Shown piece after piece: positions 1 to 9,374 of a DNA stretch of 64,000 bases (its first letter is position 1; every line of letters begins with the position of its first letter). A program made the position numbers and the translations under genes. The notes under the pieces are model-generated. The model made no database searches, had not been told where the DNA came from, and saw only the letters and a program-made list of their open reading frames with translations. The stretch is taken from assembly GCA_030411725.1 (NCBI GenBank), contig MU839828.1:1054001-1118000 (forward strand), in the 5' to 3' direction. The stretch is from Echria macrotheca. Its lineage: Eukaryota > Ascomycota > Sordariomycetes > Sordariales > Schizotheciaceae.

Positions 1-370
1 CAGCAATGGGTTCAATTGTGGAGCGTTGTGGATTTGAATGCCATGGTTCCTACCTAGTCCTGGTCTGGCAGCGATGATGGGAGGACCGGTATTGGGGTAT
101 TTCAGGGCTGTGGTATACATGACCAGTCGGGTGCGGTGGAGGTCTGGACTCTGCATTGATACGTGATTTTGAGTGAAATTGGATGCTTGGGAAGAGGCCA
201 GGTGGTATCCTACCTACCTAAGAAAAGAAAAGGGTTGAGTTTATTTGGGTATGTAATTCCCAGGCCTATCAGCTAAATAGCCAACAAAAAGCCTTCCTCG
301 AAGCGTCTGTCCAGCGAAGGCATCTGCCTAACTTGAACCTTTAACGAGTACACAGTCTGTAAATCCCAAG
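1..370. other. Intergenic, left edge
   Basis: I see no gene here. It holds the 3' flank of the Cdc123-like gene that ends at 371 on the minus strand. A CTACCTACCTAA tract near 210-222 belongs to a short motif family that recurs between genes across the window. Confidence 0.5.
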
Positions 371-1315
371 TCACTGTGTAACACGAAATTCGACGTCGTC
401 TCTCCCACCGTACAGCAAGTCCCGGTCTTCCAGCCAGTGAAATAGACAAGAACCACAGGCACTCCGAACACCGAAGGTATTCAGCTCAATCAGCTCGCAA
501 CATTCCCGACCCTGATCAAAGAAAACATCAAATGTAAACCCCTGTCGACGCAGCAAACCATCCAATCCGTCGCCATCACCACCAAGTTCCCGAAGGTCAG
601 CTAGTATTGAACGGTGAATCCGTTCAATCTCCCGCATGACCGTCTGAGCTATCTTAATCTTCTCACCTTCTTCGTATTGTGCAAAGATCCAAGGCTTGTG
701 CCACCTGTACTGGCTCACCGCGGTGATTCTCAAGCTATCCGGCATGCAAAAGACGCGATACTCGCAGTCTGTTCTCATGCGCTCATCAAACGGAAGAAAG
801 AAGACATTGATATGTTGATGCCCAGCGTTCAGCGAGTTGCCTAGGGAGGTCCGGGCACGCAGAGACGTGGTCAGCTGTAGCACGATTTCCTCTGGCGAGC
901 AAACGGATATCTTGCCGTCTTTTTTCCGTGCTCCGTCCTTTGTTGAACAAGCGGACAGACGCATGAAAAGGCCCGACGGGGGGAAGACGAGTGAGGTGAA
1001 GGCAGGGCGAATTTCCATGTCGAGGTCTTCAGCGTACGCCCGGTTGAGCTCCCTTGTGTGAACCGAAGCACCCGCGGCCTCGATGATGAGACGCACTTGG
1101 GCGGGTGACAAGGATACCACTTGCAATGCGTTCTCTGGTAGTCCTCTTGACCGCATAATGAGGGGTATCCATCGCTCGAAGGCGGTGGGCGCGTTAGAGG
1201 GGATGCAAAGATCTGGGGCCTCTTGAAGGGTGTGAAAATTGGAGTTAAACTTTGCTGGTGTGCCGGTTTCGTATTCAGCCTGGACGGCGTGGTAGTCGAT
1301 GGTGTGCAGGCGCAT
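371..1315 (-). CDS. Cdc123/D123-like ATP-grasp protein
   Basis: A 314-aa single-exon protein resembling the Cdc123/D123 family. Family members are ATP-grasp proteins; yeast Cdc123 helps assemble the eIF2 translation initiation complex in the cytoplasm. Visible family signatures in order are FMRLSACSTKD (about 117-127, the Ser-rich lysine-Asp segment), EYRVF (185-189), an AVSQYRW strand (199-205), FDVFFD (262-267, acidic metal/nucleotide ligand region) and IELNTFG (276-282). It ends with the LFHWLED pattern typical of the C-terminus. At 314 aa it is somewhat shorter than housekeeping Cdc123 (about 360 aa from memory), and its N-terminus is unlike the core family. I therefore infer a fungal paralogue rather than the essential orthologue. 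It lies downstream of the TPR-CHAT gene on the same strand with a 394-bp gap. No intron is needed. Confidence 0.75.
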   Translation of the reverse strand: MRLHTIDYHAVQAEYETGTPAKFNSNFHTLQEAPDLCIPSNAPTAFERWIPLIMRSRGLPENALQVVSLSPAQVRLIIEAAGASVHTRELNRAYAEDLDMEIRPAFTSLVFPPSGLFMRLSACSTKDGARKKDGKISVCSPEEIVLQLTTSLRARTSLGNSLNAGHQHINVFFLPFDERMRTDCEYRVFCMPDSLRITAVSQYRWHKPWIFAQYEEGEKIKIAQTVMREIERIHRSILADLRELGGDGDGLDGLLRRQGFTFDVFFDQGRECCELIELNTFGVRSACGSCLFHWLEDRDLLYGGRDDVEFRVTQ

Positions 1316-1709
1316 TTTGGCAGATCTGACCTCTGTTTGCGCACGTTGAAAGTGTTGACTTTTTTCTAAGAAAATTAAACAGCCGGAGAAAAAGTTAAAC
1401 CCGGGAATGTCCGATATCGGCTTGCCAGATCTTTGGCAGACCTACAATAAAACTTTCACATCTCCATAAGCCCATCCACGTACGCCGCTCCAACAATCTT
1501 GTACTTATTCCTCTCCTTGATTTTCCCCCTCCAGCATAATTGCGCTCCTTCTTCCCATCTTTTACATTCACACTTTCCGTAACGCTCTCCTCCTTCTTCG
1601 TGCCCGTTTCCCCGACGCCAGCTTCCTTACACCATCCTTGCATCAACACGTGGTCGAAGGAGCCACCATCGTAAGATTGCCAGGGAGATAGGTTTCCTCT
1701 GTTATACGC
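1316..1709. other. Intergenic between two minus-strand genes
   Basis: It holds the promoter side of the Cdc123-like gene (right of 1315) and the 3' flank of the CHAT gene (left of 1710). The 1500-1660 stretch is pyrimidine-rich on the plus strand. Small open frames here have no coding look. Confidence 0.4.
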
Positions 1710-4700
1710 TTACCGGCGGAAGACCCAAGAACCGTACAGGCAAAACCCAGCCCAGTAATAAGGAGCCGAAGTCGTTGGTTCGTCCATAACAGTCAACGCC
1801 GCTTCCTGAAGGGCCGCTGCGACGTCGACGAGTCCGTCCTCACCCGCAGCGGAATTCCTTATCTCCTTGTAGAATACCTCCGAGAAGTTTCTCCCCGCCC
1901 CGGTTGGAATTGGCCAGGAAGCACCAATGACGGACGCAGCGCCGGCGCATAGTAAAGCGCTGGTCAAGCCGAGATATTCGTCGCCTGTTGAAACCGTGTG
2001 GGAGGCTGATTCACAACCTACCAAGACCACGAGTGGTGCTGTTAGGCTTAAGTTGAATACATCTGGTACTAGGAGGCAGTTATTGGTTATGTCGTCTTCT
2101 GCTTGCAGGGAGGCAATGACCTCCTGGCCGCTGCCGGGGGCGGAGATCGAGATTGCTGACATGATGGCGATATCCTGTTGGCCGTGAATTTGGTTGGCTC
2201 CATGAGGGTATAGCATGGGTTTCATGGGGGCTTCACTAGTAGAAGGCTCTGTGCCCTTTGGGAGACTCGTTTCAGTCGAATCACGAATCCCCTTTTCGTC
2301 CCCGACTGTGGTGTCTGGTGCTAGCACCAGACATTGTTTCAAAGGGTCCTGCACCGAAAAGCGACAGTGCCCATGGTAATGGACCAGCCCGGCGCCCCGT
2401 GTGGCCTCCGCAAAACTTCGTTTGGTCGCCTGGTTCCCACAATAAGCCACTCCTCCTCCGTCCGATCCGGCTGCCAGCTGGTTCATTTGCCGATATACTC
2501 TGTCTCTCTCAGTGCCCATATCATCCAGAACGCCGAAAAACACCGAAGGTCGTGGGCTCGCTTCTGCGACTTCTCTGCTTCTGGTCAGGCATATCTGCAA
2601 AATAGAACCGCTTGGGGCGTAGACGACTGGGTTGCGTTCAAGCAGGTGCTGACTGCGGAAGCCAACCCCATCGGTTTCAACTCTGAGAGCGTGCAGCGGA
2701 AGTGACGAGAGAGGTCCCGTTGGTGAGAAGATCAACAAGTCACCCTCCATGCTGACCTTGACTGCAGGTGCTATCAGACGGTCGAGTTGCCGGAGAGGCT
2801 TGGACAGATCCTTCAAGCTATCACCCTTGAGGCAGTCCCTTCGTTTTACCGTAGTCGCCCAGTGCTGGCTCAGCCATGCGTCGATATACGATCTGCCAAA
2901 TGGGAGGAGGACCATCGTGCAGGTTTCCGCGGGCCGTGAACAGTCTGCCGTCAAAACAAAGATATTGTCGAAGTGGAAGATCCAGTCGACAAAGATGATT
3001 CTCTTTCCTGGTGAGGTACTGGTCTCCTGAGACACGACGAGTGCTTCGAGATCGGCAATACCTCGAACGGTTCCATCCCTGAGCCGAACAAACTCGCTGA
3101 ATGCGTCGTGGTTTCGAATCTCGTCCTCGGCTTTTTCAATATGTTTTCTAATATATACTTTCTCATCATCGGGAGCAGTGCTGAGTGCTGACTGGAGCGA
3201 CACCAGCTTCCGATACAGTTCGTTGGCGGTAGTATCGCGCGAGATCTTCTCTCGGATTGCCGCAGGTACCATGATACCGATTCCGAGCATATCACTGATG
3301 CTCCTTGCTTTCCGCTTCTGACTCCAGGTCCAAACTGCGGCTGCATCACGTTTATCGAGATTGACGCCGATTGCCCACTCGTAAAGATCGCATACCTGAG
3401 TATTGGCAACGAACCGTTGCTTCTGACGCACGGCCTGGAGACCACCGAGTACAGAAAGCTCCCGCCGCAGGAGGTCAGAGGCCGATTCCAGACTTTTGAG
3501 CATATTGAGCGTCGCGTCCTCAAAGCCGGAGCCACGACTGAGCCCCCGAGCTATCAAGTAAAGCCTGCAGAGCCAGTGGCGGGCGCCCATGGCTTGCTGT
3601 CGAGATCCAATAGTGCTGAAGATTGCCTCGGCCTTCACGAAATCTTCCTCGGCCGACCCGAGGTGGGAAATCTTCTTTGACGTGTCACTTTCATTCCGGT
3701 ACCTCTGGAACTGACAGAGGGCTCTTCTTTGAAGGTCCATGGCTTCCGCGAATTTAGAACCGCGAGAATGATGCTGGGCGATGAGTTGGCTACAAATATC
3801 GATAGCCTGAAGCACTTTATCGCCGTCCCCTTGCCGGCCTGTAGCCTCGTGGAGAAGCCTAGTGACAAGGAAATCATCGCAGTTGGAAGTTATTCGAAAG
3901 TATTCATCCTTTTTGTCTTCTGGGAGACTTTTGGCCAACAGTCGCGCTCGGGCGATCGACTCCTCTGCCTTCTCGGCCCAAAGTTGTGCATCAGACGAGC
4001 TACCTCTTGCAATATCGAACTGCATACTGGCTATAAGACACAGACCGTCGGCAGCTGTGCTGATATCTTCTGGGTCTGTCGGGGGGTGATCTTTGTCGGG
4101 AATGGTCGCGAGGAGCAGGTCGATGACAGCTTGAAGTTTCTTCAACCTGGTGGGCTGCGCTTCAGCCATGGCCGCGGAGCTCCGAATCATGGCAAGGTGG
4201 TAGTTTGCTTGTGACTGGAATGGCAATCCCTGACGGGCGGAGAGATTGTGAATCTGAACGGCCAAACTTTCAGCTTCCTCCAGGTTGCCAACTTGAAGAT
4301 GGCCGAGAGAAAGTACGCGACCCGCGAGAAAGGCAGGGGTCCAATACTCATGCCGAAGACAGTCGTCGTACAGTCGCTGGCCAAGTTCCAGCACTTTACC
4401 CCTGTCACTCTCGCTGGAGTTGAGGGCAGCAACGAGCTGAATTTCGCGGAGAATCTTCTCTTTGACGAGCCCAGTCGATGTGCAGACATTGTGGAGGACT
4501 TCTTGAAGGTTAAGGTAGGTCGAAAAGTCGCCCTTCTTGAACGCCAGGGTTAGAGCCTCAAGCATGGTCTGCAGCACGCCGTATGGGTAGTTGGCGTCGA
4601 GATGCACTCGCGCCAGGTCAACAAGGTCGGCGAGAACATTAGGTGAATTTACCAAGCCATGCTGAAGCCGTAGAAATCGGGTTTCAAGAGGTCCCCAGCG

Positions 4701-5546
4701 GTGCCCGCAAGCTTGGAAATCTTGATCAGCTTTATCCAGTATTTTCGCCATGTCTTCGATGCGCGACGTTTTGGCCAGCTGCTTTCCGAGCTCGGTAGAC
4801 CAAAGACCCCGAAACACTGTGGGAACTGTATCGGAGTCGAGGATAGATTCAAGTCTGGCGATGGCTCGGTCGGGTGTGCTGCAGTTCAGAAAAGACGCCA
4901 TGATCGTATGGATATCGTAGTATCGCTCTGCTGCTTCCATATGCTGCATCAAGAACTCAAACCTGACAGCAGCGGTGTTTTTGTCGAAGTTAGACCATTT
5001 CCTTCCAAGCAAGAGCTGATCAACCATAGTAATCTTGGTGAGGAAATCGAGCGTTTCCAGACAGCCATCATCGCAAATGGCCTTGCCAGCTTCCAGCTGG
5101 TCGTCGACATCGCTCCGTGCCTGAGCTAGCAGAGCTTGGGTGTCGCTGTCGAGAATGTCTCCACAACCGACAGCGGAGACGAAGGCCCAGTGAACGCGGA
5201 GGCCAAGGTACTTCGCATGCTGCTGGCTGGCGCTGGGGTTGGCCTTTGGCGACTCGAATGCAATCTCAAGTGCCTGGTCAAGATGCTGCTTTGCGAGAAT
5301 GGGGTACCCCCGTTTCATGAAGACGCGCGCAGCTTCACGTAACAGCTGCAGCTTGTCATCGTCCGAGACTCCATCCCGTTCGGAGGCATTTTCCAGAGTG
5401 GCCAAGGCTCCGTCGAAATCACCGAGTATGGATTTTTGGCGGCTGCGAAAGAGCACCTGGGAGAGGGCTTCATGCTTGTCTCCCGTAGGTTCAGCCATCC
5501 TCCCGGTAAGTCGTATTTGTGCGGTAATTCGTGACTTGGGCTCCAA
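1710..5546 (-). CDS. TPR-CHAT caspase-like protein
   Basis: A 1278-aa single-exon protein. Residues about 20-800 are a helical solenoid with repeated Ala/Leu/Tyr-rich pairs, consistent with TPRs (for example around YLGLRVHWAF, AFLAGRVLSLG and ANYHLAMIRSS). The C-terminus is a CHAT domain (caspase HetF associated with TPRs), a clan CD cysteine peptidase fold. The candidate dyad is His1058 in LVHYHGHC and Cys1178 in VLVGCESA, followed by the conserved GLTSALLCAGAASVIGASW segment; both catalytic residues are present, so it may be active. A low-complexity loop (about 1085-1110, Ser/Thr/Pro-rich) separates them. In bacteria, TPR-CHAT proteases act in immunity and can activate partners by cleavage; in fungi CHAT genes are often clustered with death effectors. 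It is divergent from the gene at 5764 with 217 bp between them. Met17 (MAEPTG) is an alternative start at 5498. Confidence 0.85.
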   Translation of the reverse strand: MEPKSRITAQIRLTGRMAEPTGDKHEALSQVLFRSRQKSILGDFDGALATLENASERDGVSDDDKLQLLREAARVFMKRGYPILAKQHLDQALEIAFESPKANPSASQQHAKYLGLRVHWAFVSAVGCGDILDSDTQALLAQARSDVDDQLEAGKAICDDGCLETLDFLTKITMVDQLLLGRKWSNFDKNTAAVRFEFLMQHMEAAERYYDIHTIMASFLNCSTPDRAIARLESILDSDTVPTVFRGLWSTELGKQLAKTSRIEDMAKILDKADQDFQACGHRWGPLETRFLRLQHGLVNSPNVLADLVDLARVHLDANYPYGVLQTMLEALTLAFKKGDFSTYLNLQEVLHNVCTSTGLVKEKILREIQLVAALNSSESDRGKVLELGQRLYDDCLRHEYWTPAFLAGRVLSLGHLQVGNLEEAESLAVQIHNLSARQGLPFQSQANYHLAMIRSSAAMAEAQPTRLKKLQAVIDLLLATIPDKDHPPTDPEDISTAADGLCLIASMQFDIARGSSSDAQLWAEKAEESIARARLLAKSLPEDKKDEYFRITSNCDDFLVTRLLHEATGRQGDGDKVLQAIDICSQLIAQHHSRGSKFAEAMDLQRRALCQFQRYRNESDTSKKISHLGSAEEDFVKAEAIFSTIGSRQQAMGARHWLCRLYLIARGLSRGSGFEDATLNMLKSLESASDLLRRELSVLGGLQAVRQKQRFVANTQVCDLYEWAIGVNLDKRDAAAVWTWSQKRKARSISDMLGIGIMVPAAIREKISRDTTANELYRKLVSLQSALSTAPDDEKVYIRKHIEKAEDEIRNHDAFSEFVRLRDGTVRGIADLEALVVSQETSTSPGKRIIFVDWIFHFDNIFVLTADCSRPAETCTMVLLPFGRSYIDAWLSQHWATTVKRRDCLKGDSLKDLSKPLRQLDRLIAPAVKVSMEGDLLIFSPTGPLSSLPLHALRVETDGVGFRSQHLLERNPVVYAPSGSILQICLTRSREVAEASPRPSVFFGVLDDMGTERDRVYRQMNQLAAGSDGGGVAYCGNQATKRSFAEATRGAGLVHYHGHCRFSVQDPLKQCLVLAPDTTVGDEKGIRDSTETSLPKGTEPSTSEAPMKPMLYPHGANQIHGQQDIAIMSAISISAPGSGQEVIASLQAEDDITNNCLLVPDVFNLSLTAPLVVLVGCESASHTVSTGDEYLGLTSALLCAGAASVIGASWPIPTGAGRNFSEVFYKEIRNSAAGEDGLVDVAAALQEAALTVMDEPTTSAPYYWAGFCLYGSWVFRR

Positions 5547-5763
5547 AAACCAGAGGGGAGGGGAAGTTCTGTGGGTTTTGGCCCCGTGTTACATTCAGCT
5601 CCCCCCGACCTCCAGCGAATGGCCGGAGCGGCCAGCCCCGCACACGTGTCGGGCAACGACGCAGCAGAAGAGATGTGATTCGACGCGTTTCCCCTCGAAG
5701 CTTTGTCCCAACGACTTCCAATTTACAACCCAACAACAACAACGAAGCCATCACATCGGCCCC
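5547..5763. promoter_or_regulatory. Shared divergent promoter
   Basis: 217 bp separate the start codons of the CHAT gene (minus) and the small gene at 5764 (plus), so both transcripts must start here or within each other's leaders. An AGGGGAGGGG tract near 5552-5563 resembles tandem STRE-type (AGGGG) stress elements. An AACAACAACAACGAAG leader lies immediately before the plus-strand ATG. No TATA box was recognised. Confidence 0.45.
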
Positions 5764-6579
5764 ATGTCCACATTCGCCCCGCGCGAAGTCCCCTTTGTCC
5801 TGGACGATGTGTCCCCGGAATTGGGCATCAAGAACGAAAACGATACCGATTACAACAGAATCAAAATCACGCAAAAGGACCTCGGCAGTCTCAGTGTCAT
5901 CGGCAGCCTGACCAGAGTTGAGTACGGCAAGTGGGCAGACCGGGACGCCTGCCTCATCGGTTTCCGCTTCCAGTTCCAAAAGGGCAACTCCCTTGCCTAC
6001 CGCTTTTCCAGGGCTGACATTGCCATCGAGTTCCAGGCCCGCCCACCAAAGAACCCTGGCGACGATCCTGCAGTTCTGCGATACGGTCCAAAGTATCTTC
6101 GGTCGACGGGCACCGCCGAGCAGGTTGGATGGCACTATACCGCATCCCTGTCTGCCAGCCCAGGCCTGGGGCCGGTTTCCATCGAGCCGGGCATCGAGAT
6201 TGGGAGGTCAGGTAGCTACACACGGCAATACGCCGCCGAGGTGGAGAGTGACGACTGGGGCAGCCGCAAGCACCGCAAGCCGAACTGCGTCAAGATCTGG
6301 ATGCGCGAGGATGATAAACAAGAACAAGGCATTCCTCTTGAGCTGCTGGCTGCCGTAGTTGTTGAGGCTGGTGGCCCGTTCCAGGCCAAGGTATCCATCA
6401 AGGTTGACACCGTCTTCAACCTCATCGCTTGGCCCTGGTCCAAAGATGACCCCCTACTTCTTGAGCCTGGAGTCAACTTTGGTCCGTCTCTCCGCAGCAG
6501 CGAGCCAGAGATCGACTTTTCCACGATTACGTCTGAAGAATGGCGCCTGCTAGTCACTCCGGATCTGCTAGTTCGGTAG
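5764..6579 (+). CDS. Uncharacterised beta-rich fungal protein, partner of CHAT gene
   Basis: A 271-aa single-exon protein starting MSTFAPREVP. The frame stays open upstream to 5239, but that part is antisense to the CHAT gene. The ATG at 5764 follows a CA-rich leader and starts the conserved-looking sequence. I cannot assign a named family. It shows alternating hydrophobic strands (IGFRFQFQKG, YRFSRADIAIEFQ, VSIEPGIEIG), a WADRDACLIGF segment and VKIWMREDDKQEQGIP. There is no signal peptide, no membrane segment and no Cys cluster. The pattern resembles an uncharacterised fungal family of about 250-300 aa that I have seen near NLR-like genes; that is memory, not a search. The divergent pairing with a CHAT protease suggests a substrate or effector role. 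A gasdermin-like fold would be the most interesting possibility but is not shown. Confidence 0.7.
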   Translation: MSTFAPREVPFVLDDVSPELGIKNENDTDYNRIKITQKDLGSLSVIGSLTRVEYGKWADRDACLIGFRFQFQKGNSLAYRFSRADIAIEFQARPPKNPGDDPAVLRYGPKYLRSTGTAEQVGWHYTASLSASPGLGPVSIEPGIEIGRSGSYTRQYAAEVESDDWGSRKHRKPNCVKIWMREDDKQEQGIPLELLAAVVVEAGGPFQAKVSIKVDTVFNLIAWPWSKDDPLLLEPGVNFGPSLRSSEPEIDFSTITSEEWRLLVTPDLLVR

Positions 6580-8234
6580 GCCACCGCGTCTCGCTGCGGT
6601 GACTGTATGGCTAACTCATGAGTGCCAGAGATCGTCAATAACAATGCCCTCTTGACACCGGGCTGGCCTGACTGCGGCCACGTCGTACATTTCCAAACGT
6701 TTTCACCCGGCAAGTTGTGTGTTCTGTGTTTGGCTCCTCCAATAACACGTCATGGTACGCTTGGACGCTAAGAAGAAGTGGAGAGCTAGCGATCACTTTC
6801 AACGTCAGGTTCTAGTCCAGCTTATGTTAGCACACCCAATGCATCTCGTGAGATATCTTTTACGTACGGGACATATTCCTACCCGTTCTACGCGGTTTGT
6901 CAAGGATGCAAGTTTTCACAGCACATCTTCGAACAACGGTCGAAGACAGCCTCCTATATACGATGCTACAGATCTATGTGAGCTATCCCTCGATGCCTTC
7001 GCCGGTGTGCCATACCTCGTGAGCTCCGAGTGTGCTTCATTTCCAAGCCCTTACAGACAAGCCCCAACCCGCCACTGTATTGTGATTAAATGGATGATCT
7101 TTGAGTACCTGTCGCCTTGAGAGAAAGTTTTTTCGTCTATGCTGGTTGGAAAAATTGGATTTTTGCATCGGAGGTGACGTCGGGCTATTATGTCCCGGTA
7201 ATGTAGGGTTTAAAACTCAATGCACGAGTCCAGGGCGTCTAATACGGAGTTCCTTTACTGTTTCTTGCATATTGCAATTTTTTTCGTATGAAGATTGACC
7301 CCATCCTCGGCCATATGGCGCTCAATGACGGCTGACTATCCTTGTATATGGGTAGCCGTGAAGTCGCTCCTGAACTAGGAAGCGGCGTGGAATGTTGAGA
7401 TACAGATCCTCGCCGAGACAGGATCTTTTGACTATTGTTCGGTATTTGATCCTCGAGAAGGTGCTGACCGGAGAACGGCTGGGGCGGGCGGGCGAAATTA
7501 GAGTCGTAGTAACGTCTCCCTCTCCACCTCTGGTCTCAACCTCAAACCGTTCTCGGCTTGTCTTTTTTTTCTTTTGTTTTTATCTTTCTCAATCTTTTCT
7601 TTTCCTCAATGCTTTTCTCTACCTCGTTTTCTTCTTTGCCTCTCCTACTCTCCATCTATTCCATCTTCTCGCCTGTCACTCTCCCCTCATCTTCCAGTCT
7701 TGAATTTATCACAATAAATTCTGTGACAGAAATTTTCGCACGTTTGTTCTCTTGGTTCTCAAGTCAGTTTTTAATATTGCAGGGAAGGCAGGGCGTGAAG
7801 AACTTCTGAGCTTGTATCGGTATCCTCACGCCGAGGATCTGATCACCGATACGCCTTTAGAGGTGAGAAACCTGCATTCATATTGCTACGACCTTGCTAA
7901 AATCCCTGCCAGGGGATTCGGGACGGCGACCTCCAGGCCTGGATTTGCTCATCCAAGCATATCCCGTACCGCATGGAAAAGACACCACTCCCCAACTTCA
8001 AGTAAGGTAGCTAAACCCCAAAAGTCTCAAATTGCAGTGGTAGCACCTTCGGGAGTGGATTGACCATGTCCGCAGCATAAAAGACAGTTTGAGTTGAAAC
8101 CCGGCTACCACAGGTAGATATGGGACTGTACCTACCTTACCTCGATAGGGACTATATATATCCGATCCAACCCCCCACCTATCACCACCGGCCCACACAG
8201 CTACGTCAATCTACCCTACCTAGGTAAGGTAGGT

Positions 8235-8361
8235 TGGCGCAGTTGGCAGGGCGTTGCCTCCGCGCCGCGGGAGGTGACGACTTCGGTTGAGCGCTCTGAA
8301 AAGAGACTCCGGAATCGAGTCCGGTCCGTGGCAGTAAAAATTCCGCGCTGTGTGGGTTTTT
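8235..8361 (+). ncRNA. Candidate tRNA-like Pol III transcript
   Basis: TGGCGCAGTTG at 8235-8245 matches the internal A-box consensus TRGYNNARNNG exactly, and GAATCGAGTCC at 8312-8322 is close to the B box. Five T at 8357-8361 could terminate Pol III. A D-arm (GCGC/GCGT) and an anticodon-like stem (GCCTC/GAGGT) can be drawn. However, the T-arm loop is one base short, and no 7-bp acceptor stem pairs with the sequence before the A box. It is therefore not a normal tRNA gene. A tRNA pseudogene, a SINE head or another Pol III RNA all fit. Confidence 0.25.
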
Positions 8362-8366
8362 CGTAG

Positions 8367-8400
8367 CCACCTCCCCTCGGGGGAGGTGGGGAGCTTTTTT
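8367..8400 (+). other. GC-rich hairpin followed by T-run
   Basis: CCACCTCCC at 8367-8375 pairs perfectly with GGGAGGTGG at 8381-8389 around a 5-nt loop, and TTTTTT follows at 8395-8400. It resembles a terminator-type structure and may be the 3' end of the Pol III-like unit just upstream. Its function is not shown. Confidence 0.4.
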
Positions 8401-9374
8401 GGTTTTTCTACCCAGTACCGTCCCCCACAGGATTTGTTATTGGTGTGTCTTCGGTTGTGAGATTGATTCTATCGTGAGGTATTTCCAAATGCTCTTCTCA
8501 TTAGCCCTCCCGATAAGGTTATCGGCCCTCCCAAGAAGAAATTTCTGCCCTTTCTTATTACCAGACGTAACGAGAAACGACAGAATCTAGCGAAAGGAGC
8601 CGAGGCAAAATCACCACCCACCAATCTTTGACAAATGCAATAACAGACATCTACCACAATATCACCTAGCAACCGGAGAGAGGGAAGAAAGCAGCCGATC
8701 AATTTGATTCAGATAAGGATAAAACCAGTACCGGCGCGGCCACAGTCGATGTGGGAGCTCAAAGCCTCTTTCACGCTATTGCTGCAAAACAGGAGGTCTT
8801 TGACGTTGTTCTGTGGCATTTCCGTTTCAGTTGTTTCGGCTTGAGATTGATATTTGCGTGTGTAGCTCTTTGATAGCTCGAACTTCGTCAGGTAGGTAGT
8901 GTATGGAAGGCCGGTTTTGTAGCACAAGTCACGTCATAAAATTAGATCCGAGGCTCGTTTTGTTGAGGCTGTTTAGGTTTAGCTTCTCGATACGGTAGAG
9001 GTTAAGGGCTGGATATAGATAATTGTGGGTAGTCAAGTCGGTAGCATACGGTTTTAGCTTTTCCGAGAAAACCATTCACATTCCGGCTCCTTTGGACTCT
9101 GGGAGTCGCTCTCGGCCCGGGGAGCAGCGTATCATGCCCTAGGATCGAGATATCGGTGTTGAAGGCTACGCCATATTTGTCTCGGGCCAAATCAGGAACC
9201 AGCTAATCTTACAACCTCGCACAATCACAAAAATAGGTCCACCACGCCATGTCAACCCATCATCCGCCTCCTCCTATGTCGGAACTAGCATCCAGAGGAA
9301 ACCACCTAAGTTCTAGCTACAACTAGCACACTCGCGTTCCTACCCTTTATGGATATTTTAAGATGGTAACGGTT

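Larger units (their letters stand above)
6580..9374. other. Long intergenic region with a possible Pol III unit
   Basis: 2.8 kb without a convincing protein gene. Notable contents are a CT-rich tract at about 7515-7690, a cluster of CTACCTAGGTA-type motifs at 8100-8235, the Pol III-like unit near 8235-8361 and a strong hairpin at 8367-8389 followed by six T. Open frames in both strands are short, lack domain-like composition and are probably chance. Confidence 0.4.

Noticed and set aside
871..1344. 157-codon minus-strand frame
   Set aside because: It overlaps the Cdc123-like gene in another frame and has a frameshift-type composition rich in Ser, Pro and Arg.
5239..5763. Upstream 175-codon extension of the gene at 5764
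   Set aside because: It is antisense to the CHAT coding sequence, has no conserved look, and a good ATG with a fungal-style leader lies at 5764.
8235..8340. Functional tRNA gene
   Set aside because: A and B boxes are present, but the T-arm loop is irregular and no acceptor stem can be formed.
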